DNA from: Candidatus Falkowiibacteriota bacterium
GTDB taxonomy: Bacteria; Patescibacteriota; Patescibacteriia; Patescibacteriales; GWE2-39-37
Assembly (NCBI GenBank): GCA_013335665.1
Contig: JAAXVE010000025.1
Coordinates: forward strand, 1 to 9,454
Length of the DNA stretch: 9,454 nt
Direction of reading: 5' to 3'
Part shown: positions 1 through 6,187 of the stretch, piece by piece
How positions within the stretch are numbered: position 1 is the first letter of the stretch
Layout: each line of letters opens with the position of its first letter
Made by a program: the position numbers and the translations under genes
The notes under the pieces: generated by a model
What the model saw: only the letters and a program-made list of their open reading frames with translations
Databases searched by the model: none
What the model was told of the DNA's origin: nothing

Positions 1-475
1 TGACAGATGTCGCTAGGCCGAAGCCGATTGCAGAATTATCTTTTTGGAATTTTGCTACGGCCTTGCCACCACTCAAACCAAGGACTGTCGCCCCCTTGCC
101 ACCACTAGCGTCATTGCCCAAGGCCAGAATGGTTCCGCTTGCACTTTCCGTATTAATCCATGCCTCCATGGAGAAATTAGGCATTGACCGACTGTAAAAT
201 GATCCGTTGCTCTGCAAATAATCATCAACCCCGTCAAAACGGAGCGCCTGACTAGCCTTGCCATTTTGGTAATCCAAACCTAAAGCATTGGCATTATAAC
301 TTAAAGCATCATTGCCAGAAAACGAGCTGTCACCAACCTGCATCTCACTGACTAAATTGCCAGTACCATCAAGATGCAATAAAACAACCGGCGCGCTATT
401 GCCATAATACTCATAAGGGATCGAGATTTTATCAACGAATGGGGTGGACAAACCGTTGCCGGACAGATTGATCCT
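1..475 (-). CDS. Continuation of the RCC1 surface protein: beta-sandwich end and LamG-like domain (runs off the window)
   Basis: The same frame as the upstream part stays open for 158 codons after the TAG, to the window edge. It starts RINLSGNGLSTPFVDKIS, which completes the sandwich segment cut by the TAG. It then shows a LamG/concanavalin-type jelly-roll pattern: VVLLHLDGTGN, later ALRFDGVDDYLQS, then FSMEAWIN, and LALGNDASGGKG. These F-D-G-x-D-D-Y and F-S-x-E-x-W-I hallmarks are typical of sugar- or surface-binding LamG-like domains of extracellular bacterial proteins. No start codon with a ribosome site is seen just after the TAG, which argues against a separate gene. If TAG is a true stop, this is the dead 3' part of a pseudogene; if TAG is sense, it is the C-terminal part of a protein of more than 1226 residues. 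Confidence 0.8.
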
Positions 476-478
476 CTA
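476..478 (-). other. In-frame TAG within the RCC1-LamG gene
   Basis: It falls between RYVQ and RINLSGNGL, inside a beta-strand of the sandwich segment, with the frame open for 158 codons afterwards. From memory, related segments usually read RY(I/V)QYR here, so an aromatic residue would be expected at the TAG. Confidence 0.88.
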
Positions 479-3400
479 CTGCACATACCTACTACTATTC
501 AAAATCGAGATATCAGTTCCTGCCTTGTTCAATTGCCATTCTTGCCATGTGTTATCTGGCGTGGGCGTGTTACCTGCTCGCAAATCTATAGTAGCCGAAC
601 TGCTGGTTGGAAGAACTGCAGTTAGACTGGGGAACAGGAATTGATGCGCCACCTTGCCCAAATCGGCGACCGATGAAACGTATGTACCTGTGGCAACATA
701 ATAGTTACCTAAATATAAATAATCATCCGGCAGAAGCCAGTTTTTTACTTGTACCGGCGCATAATGCGGCACAAAAGTGTTGTCGCCGAGCTGGCCAGAG
801 CTGTTAACACCCCACGCCCAGACCGTGCCGTCTGATTTTAGCGCCAAAGAATGATCACCACCTGCGGAAATAGCAACAATATTGCTTAAGCCGGCAACCT
901 GTACCGGCGTATAACGACCGGACATTGTACCATCACCCAGCTGGCCAACCCAATTGCCGCCCCAAGCCCAAACCGTTCCATCGGATTTGAGGGCTAGCGA
1001 ATGACTATTACCTGCTGAAACGGCGATGATTCCACTTAAAAAACCCACACCACCAAAACCAATTACTTGAACTGGTGTTTTACGATTAGAGGAAGTATTG
1101 TCCCCCAACTGGCCAGAGCCATTATACCCCCAAGCCCAGACCGTACCGTCGGATTTTAGAGCTAATGAGTGGGTATTTCTCGAAGACACATAAGAAACTC
1201 CGTTCAGAAATCCGACGCCGTTCAAGCCGACAACCTGCACAGGTAGTGCCTTATCAGTAAAAGTATTGTCACCCAATTGCCCCGAGCTGTTCAAGCCCCA
1301 GGCCCAGACGGTGCCATCGGATTTTAGAGCCAAGGAATGGCGCGATCCAGCCGCTACGCTAGCAGCACCAGCAAAGGTGCTTGTACCAGAATAATCAAGA
1401 ACTTGCACTGGGTTCTTTTTATCGACAATGGAATTATCGCCAAGCTGCCCCAAATTATTAAACCCCCAAGCAGCGATTGAACCGTCACTCAAAACTGCAA
1501 GAGAATGCCTTGCTCCAGCGGCCACGGATATAGCGCCTGATAAATTACCGACACCGTTAATCCCGCTAACCTGCACGGGTAAATAACGCGTGGTTAAACT
1601 TTTATCACCTAAAGATCCATACTCGTTATATCCCCAAGCCCAAACTGTCGTATCGTTCCTGATTGCCAAGGTGTGATCAAATGCCGAAAAGGTAATAAAA
1701 CCTGACGGGCTTGTTGTGCCAAGAGGGCCGAGTGATTGTATCGGCAATCTGGGCGTAACAGACATATTATCACCAATTTGACCGTATCCGTTATACCCCC
1801 AACCATAAATCAATCCCCCACTGTTTTTAACCAAAGAAAATGAGCCGCCTGCATAAACGTTTGCTGTACCAGAAAGATAGGTAGAACCGCCGAAGCCCAC
1901 CATTTGAACGGGTAACGTCCTGTCGAAATTTGTATTGTCATTCAAGCGTCCGCTACTATTATAACCCCATCCCCAGGCAGTCCCGTCGTTCTTGATGGCA
2001 AAAGTGCAAGCCTCGCCTGCAAAAACATTTGCCACATTACCCAGCTGCCCCGTGCCGATACTATCAATCGTCTGTACCGGAGCCGCCCTTTCCGTTGTTG
2101 TCTTATCACCTAAACGTCCATTTCCATTACTGCCCCAAGCCGTAACAGTCCCACCACTTATTAGTGCAATTGAGTGACCACTTCCTGCTGCTATAGAAAC
2201 CGCATTAGTAAGCACGCCGCTACCTCCCACACCCAAGACCTGCACAGGCGTTCTGCGCTCAGTCGTAGTGTTGTCGCCCAAACGACCGTTGCCATTGTAA
2301 CCCCAGGCCCAAACAGTGCCGTCTGACTTTAAAGCCAAGGAATGCATGTATCCAGCTGAAATCTTCAAAACTCCCGTAAGTAGGCCACTGCCCCCCAGGC
2401 CTAATACTTGAACAGGTGTCTTACGATCAGTGGCTGTATTATCTCCCAAACGTCCGTTCGCATTATAACCCCAGGCCCAAACAGTGCCGTCTGACTTTAA
2501 AGCCAAGGAATGATCTTGACCGGCAGCAATAGCAATAATATTGGAAAGAGTGCTGCTGCCTAACACTCCCAGCACCTGGACGGGCGTCTTGCGATCAGTA
2601 ACTGTATTGTCTCCCAAACGTCCGTTCGCATTATAACCCCAGGCCCAGACCGTGCCGTCTGACTTCAGCGCTAAAGAGAAATTGTAGCCAGCTGCAATGT
2701 CTACAACATCAGACAAAGGACCATTACCAGCAGTGTTCAGCACTTGGGCCGGGACAAGCTTGTCGGCTGTCGTATTATCTCCAACTTCACCGTTCGCGTT
2801 ATAACCCCAGGCCCAGACCGTGCCGTCTGACTTTAAAGCCAAGGAATGATACTGTCCTGCTGCAATTTTGGTAACACCGCTAAGGCCAATTACTGGTACT
2901 AAAAAAAAACGGCTAGACAAACTATTATCACCAACCTGCCCATTGCTATTATTACCCAAGGCCAAAAGATTGCCATCGTTTTTCAAAATCAAAGTGTGGC
3001 CCAAACCTGAAGATATTTGCGCCACATTATTCTTAAGACTTATTTTTGACAAAAAATTGGACTGGCCAATAATCGTGCCAAATTTTGTACCACCTAAAAA
3101 ATCTTTAGCAGAGTCAAAAACCGCGGTGCTGCTTGAAACCCCCAAAGACAATACGCTGCCATCGCCACTGACGTTTACATTATTGTCTTTCGAAAAGAAC
3201 TTATCCCAGCCAACCCTATTGTTTGCATGATCAGCTAAAAGCGCTGAAACGCCACCAGACCAGCTGCTTTGCCACCAACCTAAAGTACTAGCTCGAGATG
3301 GCAGTTTTCCTCCAAAAAGTAAATTAGTAACCAAGGAAGACATAACAGCCACAGCAACAATAGTCGCAATGCCTGCCATAGAGAATATCCTTATTTTAGT

Positions 3401-3682
3401 CCTAATCCTTTTATAGTGATGATAAGAAAAATTACAAGATCGCAGTTCGCGCTGCCTAAAAAAAGTATTGAATGAGTCTCCGGGATCAAAGGTCAATATA
3501 ATCAACCACTTCAATATGTCTGCCAATATCGAATAAACCACCAAAAGCTGGTTTAGTAGGATTATATTAAAGGTAAAAAGCCGCGACGAATAGGCGTCAG
3601 TTAGTTGGCGCTCAAGCTTGGCCGATAACTTAAGTTCGGTCGATTGGATTTTACTCTCAAGAAATTTGTAGAGTCTGAGCAT
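476..3682 (-). CDS. Giant membrane-anchored RCC1-repeat surface protein (part before the in-frame TAG)
   Basis: 1068 residues from the ATG at 3682 to a TAG at 476-478. The charged N terminus is followed by a hydrophobic stretch at about 36-65 and a clear membrane helix at about 100-124 (AGIATIVAVAVMSSLVTNLL), so the bulk is probably outside the membrane. Residues 222-979 are 14 RCC1-type repeats of about 54-56 residues with the core HSLALKSDGTVWAWGYN..G.LGDNT. Since RCC1 folds are seven-bladed, 14 repeats suggest two propellers. Repeats 2-5 and 11-14 are nearly uniform; 1 and 6-10 are diverged. After the propellers comes a beta-sandwich-like segment (about 1020-1068) that is cut mid-strand at RYVQ. 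The frame then continues open past the TAG to the window edge (1-475) with the rest of that segment and a LamG-like domain, so this is probably one protein. RCC1 repeats usually serve as protein-interaction scaffolds; a cell-surface binding or adhesion role is an inference. Confidence 0.88.
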   Translation of the reverse strand: MLRLYKFLESKIQSTELKLSAKLERQLTDAYSSRLFTFNIILLNQLLVVYSILADILKWLIILTFDPGDSFNTFFRQRELRSCNFSYHHYKRIRTKIRIFSMAGIATIVAVAVMSSLVTNLLFGGKLPSRASTLGWWQSSWSGGVSALLADHANNRVGWDKFFSKDNNVNVSGDGSVLSLGVSSSTAVFDSAKDFLGGTKFGTIIGQSNFLSKISLKNNVAQISSGLGHTLILKNDGNLLALGNNSNGQVGDNSLSSRFFLVPVIGLSGVTKIAAGQYHSLALKSDGTVWAWGYNANGEVGDNTTADKLVPAQVLNTAGNGPLSDVVDIAAGYNFSLALKSDGTVWAWGYNANGRLGDNTVTDRKTPVQVLGVLGSSTLSNIIAIAAGQDHSLALKSDGTVWAWGYNANGRLGDNTATDRKTPVQVLGLGGSGLLTGVLKISAGYMHSLALKSDGTVWAWGYNGNGRLGDNTTTERRTPVQVLGVGGSGVLTNAVSIAAGSGHSIALISGGTVTAWGSNGNGRLGDKTTTERAAPVQTIDSIGTGQLGNVANVFAGEACTFAIKNDGTAWGWGYNSSGRLNDNTNFDRTLPVQMVGFGGSTYLSGTANVYAGGSFSLVKNSGGLIYGWGYNGYGQIGDNMSVTPRLPIQSLGPLGTTSPSGFITFSAFDHTLAIRNDTTVWAWGYNEYGSLGDKSLTTRYLPVQVSGINGVGNLSGAISVAAGARHSLAVLSDGSIAAWGFNNLGQLGDNSIVDKKNPVQVLDYSGTSTFAGAASVAAGSRHSLALKSDGTVWAWGLNSSGQLGDNTFTDKALPVQVVGLNGVGFLNGVSYVSSRNTHSLALKSDGTVWAWGYNGSGQLGDNTSSNRKTPVQVIGFGGVGFLSGIIAVSAGNSHSLALKSDGTVWAWGGNWVGQLGDGTMSGRYTPVQVAGLSNIVAISAGGDHSLALKSDGTVWAWGVNSSGQLGDNTFVPHYAPVQVKNWLLPDDYLYLGNYYVATGTYVSSVADLGKVAHQFLFPSLTAVLPTSSSATIDLRAGNTPTPDNTWQEWQLNKAGTDISILNSSRYVQ
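746..3019 (-). repeat. Fourteen RCC1 repeat units within the gene
   Basis: Encodes residues 222-979, with a base period of mostly 168. Units share the block coding for LALKSDGTVWAWG, read on the plus strand as a motif beginning AACCCCAGGCCCA. Confidence 0.85.
2299..2848 (-). repeat. Near-identical 168-bp DNA repeats (RCC1 units 2-5)
   Basis: A 46-base block beginning AACCCCAGGC on the plus strand starts at 2299, 2467, 2635 and 2803, exactly 168 bases apart. The first two are identical, the fourth differs at two bases and the third drifts at its end. Such identity at synonymous sites means recent duplication or gene conversion, and a region prone to repeat-number change and assembly collapse. 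Confidence 0.85.
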
Positions 3683-3717
3683 AAGGGGAAAAAAATAATA
3701 TGCACCCTCCTAATGCT

Positions 3718-3741
3718 TGTCTGTCAAATGTTTTACAGACA
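3718..3741 (-). repeat. Inverted repeat TGTCTGT-N10-ACAGACA
   Basis: Perfect 7-bp arms at 3718-3724 and 3735-3741, upstream of the RCC1-LamG start. One arm overlaps a TTGACA (minus strand, 3722-3727), which lacks a good -10 at normal distance. Possible operator; weak evidence. Confidence 0.45.
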
Positions 3742-3745
3742 CAAA

Positions 3746-3784
3746 CATAACGCATGATTATCTTATAAATAATTATGCGTTATG
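3746..3784 (-). repeat. 39-base inverted repeat with 16-bp arms
   Basis: Arms 3746-3761 (CATAACGCATGATTAT) and 3769-3784 (ATAATTATGCGTTATG) are complementary at 15 of 16 positions, the other being a G-T wobble, around a 7-base loop. It lacks a T-run, so it is not a standard terminator. A leader hairpin, or an operator for a dimeric regulator, would both fit. Confidence 0.75.
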
Positions 3785-3816
3785 GGTCCAATTCAAGCCC
3801 ATGTATTTATCCACAT

Positions 3817-3825
3817 AGTATACCA
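3817..3825 (-). promoter_or_regulatory. Possible extended -10 promoter of the RCC1-LamG gene
   Basis: The minus strand reads TGGTATACT: a TGN extension and a TATACT box (five of six). There is only a poor -35 (TTTAAT) 17 bases upstream. If used, it would give a leader of about 125 bases containing both inverted repeats. Confidence 0.4.
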
Positions 3826-3941
3826 TTTTTTTCGCAAATATTAAATAATATAGTTAAAATGGTGATTTTAATGATTATTAAAATTTACTTTATGTATAAA
3901 TAACTTGTTATTAATACGATTAAGGAAAACCAGTATTTTAA

Positions 3942-3981
3942 GTAAAACAAAACAGAGGTCGGAACTAACCGCCTCTGTTTT
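3942..3981 (-). terminator. Intrinsic terminator of groES-groEL
   Basis: On the minus strand AAAACAGAGG (3972-3981) pairs with CCTCTGTTTT (3949-3958). An inner CGG/CCG pair and a 6-base loop complete the stem, which is followed by a T-rich run (GTTTTGTTTTACTT). It lies 18 bases after the groEL stop. Confidence 0.88.
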
Positions 3982-3999
3982 ATTTATGTTAACCTAGTT

Positions 4000-5649
4000 T
4001 TACATCATACCCATGCCGCCGCCCATACCCATATTCGGCATTGCGCCATGGTTATTGCCCTTCGGTTCAGGTTTATCAGTAATAACCGCCTCCGTAGTCA
4101 GGAACATGGCTGCGGCTGAGGCGGCGTGCTCAAGCGAGCTTCTGACCACCTTGGTCGGATCGACGATACCCATCTCGATCATGTCGCCGAACTCGTTTGT
4201 GGCAGCGTTATAACCGATCTTATTGTTACCGCCCTTGTGGCGTGTCATGATTTCATAAAGGATGACCGAACCGTCACGACCGGCATTAGCTACGATCTGC
4301 TTGATCGGTTCCAGTATAGCCTTTTCAATAATAGCCGCGCCTGGGGTGGCGTGCTTGCCCTCGAGCAGATTTTCAAATGCCTTGCCAGCGACCGGCAAAG
4401 CCAAGCCGCCTCCTGCGACAATTCCTTCTTCAACCGCTGCGCGGGTGGCATTCAGGGCGTCTTCGATACGGTCTTTCTTCTCTTTCATCTCAGTCTCGGT
4501 AGCGGCGCCAACCTTGATGACGGCAACACCACCGGAAAGCTTGGCCAAACGCTCCTGCAATTTTTCCTTATCATAATCAGAATCACTTGCTTCCAGCTCT
4601 TTCTTAATACGTTCGATGCGGGATTTGATTTCTGCTTCTTTGCCCTGGCCGTCAACGATCGTAGTATTCTCCTTGGTCGAGACAACCTTGCGAGCACGAC
4701 CTAAGTCTTCAATCTGAGTATTTTCCAGTTTCAAACCGACGGTTTCGGTAATGACGCGGCCTCCGGTCAAAATAGCGATATCTTCCAACATGGCGCTGCG
4801 GCGATCGCCAAAGCCGGGTGCTTTGACGCCCAAGACGCTGAAGATGCCGCGAAGTTTGTTGACCACGAACGTGCCCATAGCTTCGCCCTCAATATCGTCA
4901 GCAATAATAACCAAGTCTTTCTTGCCCTGCTGCAACAGCTTTTCCAAAAGAGGCAAAACTTCCTGGACTGAGCTGATTTTCTTATCTGTAATCAAAATGA
5001 AAGGATCCTCGACTTCGGCGCGCATCTTTTCCGCATCAGTAATCATGTATGGCGAAACATAACCTTTATCGAACTGCATACCTTCGACGATCTCAACTTC
5101 GACGCCAAATGATCGTCCTTCTTCCACAGTGACAACGCCATCCTTACCAACCTTATCCATTGCCTCGGCGATCTTACCGCCCAACTCCTTATCATTGGCG
5201 CTAATCGAAGCAACTTGAGCCATTTGCTCCTTGGTAGTGATCTTCATGCTAGCCGACTTCAAATTGGCCACGATCTCAGCAGTCTTAGCTTCCATCTCCG
5301 CCTTGAGCTCGATCGGGCTAACGCCAGCCGAAACCAGTTTCAAACCTTCGGTAATCATAGCCTGGGCCAAGACGGTCGCTGTGGTCGTGCCATCGCCAGC
5401 AACATCGTTGGTCTTGGAGGCGACCTCCTTGATGATCTCAGCACCAATATTCTCAAACTTGTCTTCCAGTTCGATCTCTTTGGCTACGGTCACGCCATCT
5501 TTAGTGATGGTAGGTGAGCCGTAAGATTTGTCGATAACAACATTGCGACCGCGGGGACCGAGAGTTACCTTAACAGCGTTAGCCAACTGATCAACACCAC
5601 TCTTCAAAGCGGCTCTCGCTTTTTCATCAAATATTATTTGCTTAGACAT
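4000..5649 (-). CDS. groEL: Chaperonin GroEL (Cpn60)
   Basis: A complete 549-residue type I chaperonin, which folds proteins in the cytoplasm as a double seven-membered ring using ATP, capped by GroES. It begins MSKQIIFDEKAR and carries the ATP-binding motif GDGTTTAT at 85-92 and the hydrolysis aspartate D397 in DALNATR. The family signature AAVEEGIVAGGG is at 404-415, and the methionine/glycine-rich tail ends GGGMGMM. Length and domain order (equatorial, intermediate, apical, then back) match the E. coli protein almost residue for residue, with no missing key residue. It ends at TAA. It is the second gene of the CIRCE-controlled operon, 74 bases after groES, with no clear Shine-Dalgarno before the ATG, and is closed by a terminator at 3942-3981. 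Confidence 0.98.
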   Translation of the reverse strand: MSKQIIFDEKARAALKSGVDQLANAVKVTLGPRGRNVVIDKSYGSPTITKDGVTVAKEIELEDKFENIGAEIIKEVASKTNDVAGDGTTTATVLAQAMITEGLKLVSAGVSPIELKAEMEAKTAEIVANLKSASMKITTKEQMAQVASISANDKELGGKIAEAMDKVGKDGVVTVEEGRSFGVEVEIVEGMQFDKGYVSPYMITDAEKMRAEVEDPFILITDKKISSVQEVLPLLEKLLQQGKKDLVIIADDIEGEAMGTFVVNKLRGIFSVLGVKAPGFGDRRSAMLEDIAILTGGRVITETVGLKLENTQIEDLGRARKVVSTKENTTIVDGQGKEAEIKSRIERIKKELEASDSDYDKEKLQERLAKLSGGVAVIKVGAATETEMKEKKDRIEDALNATRAAVEEGIVAGGGLALPVAGKAFENLLEGKHATPGAAIIEKAILEPIKQIVANAGRDGSVILYEIMTRHKGGNNKIGYNAATNEFGDMIEMGIVDPTKVVRSSLEHAASAAAMFLTTEAVITDKPEPKGNNHGAMPNMGMGGGMGMM

Positions 5650-5660
5650 ATTGTTTTAAA

Positions 5661-5726
5661 TAATTCTAAAGGCTAAAGGCTGATTGCTAAATTATTTTAG
5701 ACTTTAGAATTTAGACTTTAGAATTA
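5661..5726 (-). repeat. Repeat-rich groES-groEL spacer: 14-bp tandem duplication plus inverted copy
   Basis: TTTAGACTTTAGAA occurs twice, end to end, at 5696-5709 and 5710-5723. The core CTTTAGAATT (5702-5711 and 5716-5725) has an exact inverted copy AATTCTAAAG at 5662-5671, so either duplicate can fold onto it across 30-44 bases. The second copy runs into the groES stop codon. The transcript could form a weak hairpin between the two genes, perhaps affecting their relative expression; it may also be plain low-complexity drift. Confidence 0.7.
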
Positions 5727-6011
5727 ATTAATTATCGCTACTACATCCGACTCCTTAATGATCAGATATTCCTGTCCTTCAATCTTTACCTCATCCGGTG
5801 AGTACTTACGAAACATCACCTTATCACCAACTTTGACGCTCATCGGGGCACGCTGCCCGCTATCCAACATCTTGCCCTCACCTACAGCTACTACTTCACC
5901 CTGCTGCGGCCTTTCTTTGGCGATAGTATCCGGCAAAACGATGCCTGACTTGGTCACCTATTCGGTAACCGCCTTGACTACCAGGTAGTCGGAAAGTGGT
6001 TTGATGTTCAT
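5724..6011 (-). CDS. groES: Co-chaperonin GroES, with an in-frame TAG at codon 18
   Basis: GroES (Cpn10), the seven-subunit lid of the GroEL folding chamber. From the ATG at 6011 the frame reads MNIKPLSDYLVVKAVTE, then TAG (5958-5960), then VTKSGIVLPDT and the rest of a normal GroES to TAA. Total length is 95 codons, which is the usual size. The piece before TAG is the conserved first beta-strand segment (compare MNIRPLHDRVIVK in E. coli). The piece after it is the mobile loop with the I-V-L motif that contacts GroEL. Starting instead at the GTG at 5957 gives 77 residues lacking that strand, with no promoter or ribosome site of its own, and is very unlikely to fold. groES is normally essential, so either TAG is read as an amino acid here or the base is an error or a mutation. 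The codon is preceded by GAA and followed by GTG. The promoter and CIRCE lie upstream; groEL follows after 74 bases. No Shine-Dalgarno is seen. Confidence 0.9.
5958..5960 (-). other. In-frame TAG within groES
   Basis: Codon 18 of groES is TAG in an otherwise intact frame. In E. coli the equivalent stretch is E16-V17-E18, the root of the mobile loop. A single base change from GAG, CAG or AAG would create it. See also the second in-frame TAG at 476-478. Confidence 0.9.
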
Positions 6012-6043
6012 GGTTTTTTATTTAATTATTAGGTTTAAATGTA

Positions 6044-6070
6044 TTAGCACTCTTTAGCCTTAAGTGCTAA
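6044..6070 (-). promoter_or_regulatory. CIRCE operator (HrcA binding site)
   Basis: TTAGCACTC - nine bases - AAGTGCTAA. This matches the established CIRCE consensus TTAGCACTC-N9-GAGTGCTAA at all but one base. It overlaps the expected transcription start of groES-groEL, so HrcA should repress the operon until heat or protein-folding stress. An hrcA gene is not in the window. Confidence 0.93.
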
Positions 6071-6081
6071 AAGGCTCTTCC

Positions 6082-6109
6082 ATTTTAGCACGAACGGCGG
6101 GTCTGTCAA
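6082..6109 (-). promoter_or_regulatory. groES-groEL promoter (sigma-70 type, extended -10)
   Basis: On the minus strand there is a perfect -35 TTGACA (6104-6109), a 16-bp spacer and a -10 TAAAAT (6082-6087) with a TG one base ahead of it. The CIRCE element begins 11 bases downstream, as in HrcA-controlled chaperonin operons. Confidence 0.85.
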
Positions 6110-6123
6110 GATTTATCCAGGCA

Positions 6124-6154
6124 CAAAAAAACGACCCGGGATACCCTCGGGTCG
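6124..6154 (-). terminator. Intrinsic terminator of the carbonic-anhydrase-like gene
   Basis: On the minus strand CGACCCG (6148-6154) pairs with CGGGTCG (6132-6138), and the stem is followed directly by TTTTTTT. It lies 33 bases after the TAA of the gene and just upstream of the groES promoter, separating the two units. Confidence 0.88.
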
Positions 6155-6187
6155 GACTTATAAACTGCCTGGCAGCTCGTTGTAAAA

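Larger units (their letters stand above)
3683..3941 (-). promoter_or_regulatory. AT-rich leader/regulatory region of the RCC1-LamG gene
   Basis: The gap between groEL and the surface-protein gene contains no credible gene and no tRNA. Read on the minus strand it holds, in order, about 115 AT-rich bases without recognisable signals, a possible extended -10 promoter (3817-3825), a long near-perfect inverted repeat (3746-3784), a shorter one (3718-3741), and an AGGAGGG site (3705-3711) 22 bases before the ATG. The last is too far for usual ribosome positioning, and no standard start codon occurs in frame at normal distance from it. Confidence 0.6.

Noticed and set aside
2299..2848. Regularly spaced repeats as a possible CRISPR array
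   Set aside because: The 168-bp units encode RCC1 repeats in frame and the sequence between the blocks is homologous coding sequence, not unique spacers.
3722..3727. Perfect TTGACA upstream of the surface-protein gene as a promoter
   Set aside because: The nearest good -10 candidate is 21 bases away, too far, so it is noted only as part of the inverted repeat.
4126..4704. 192-codon open frame on the plus strand opposite groEL
   Set aside because: Antisense shadow of a strongly conserved gene; no family resemblance and no expression signals.
5724..5957. Short groES starting at the GTG at 5957
   Set aside because: It lacks the conserved first strand, has no ribosome site, and the missing residues are present in frame upstream, behind the promoter and CIRCE.
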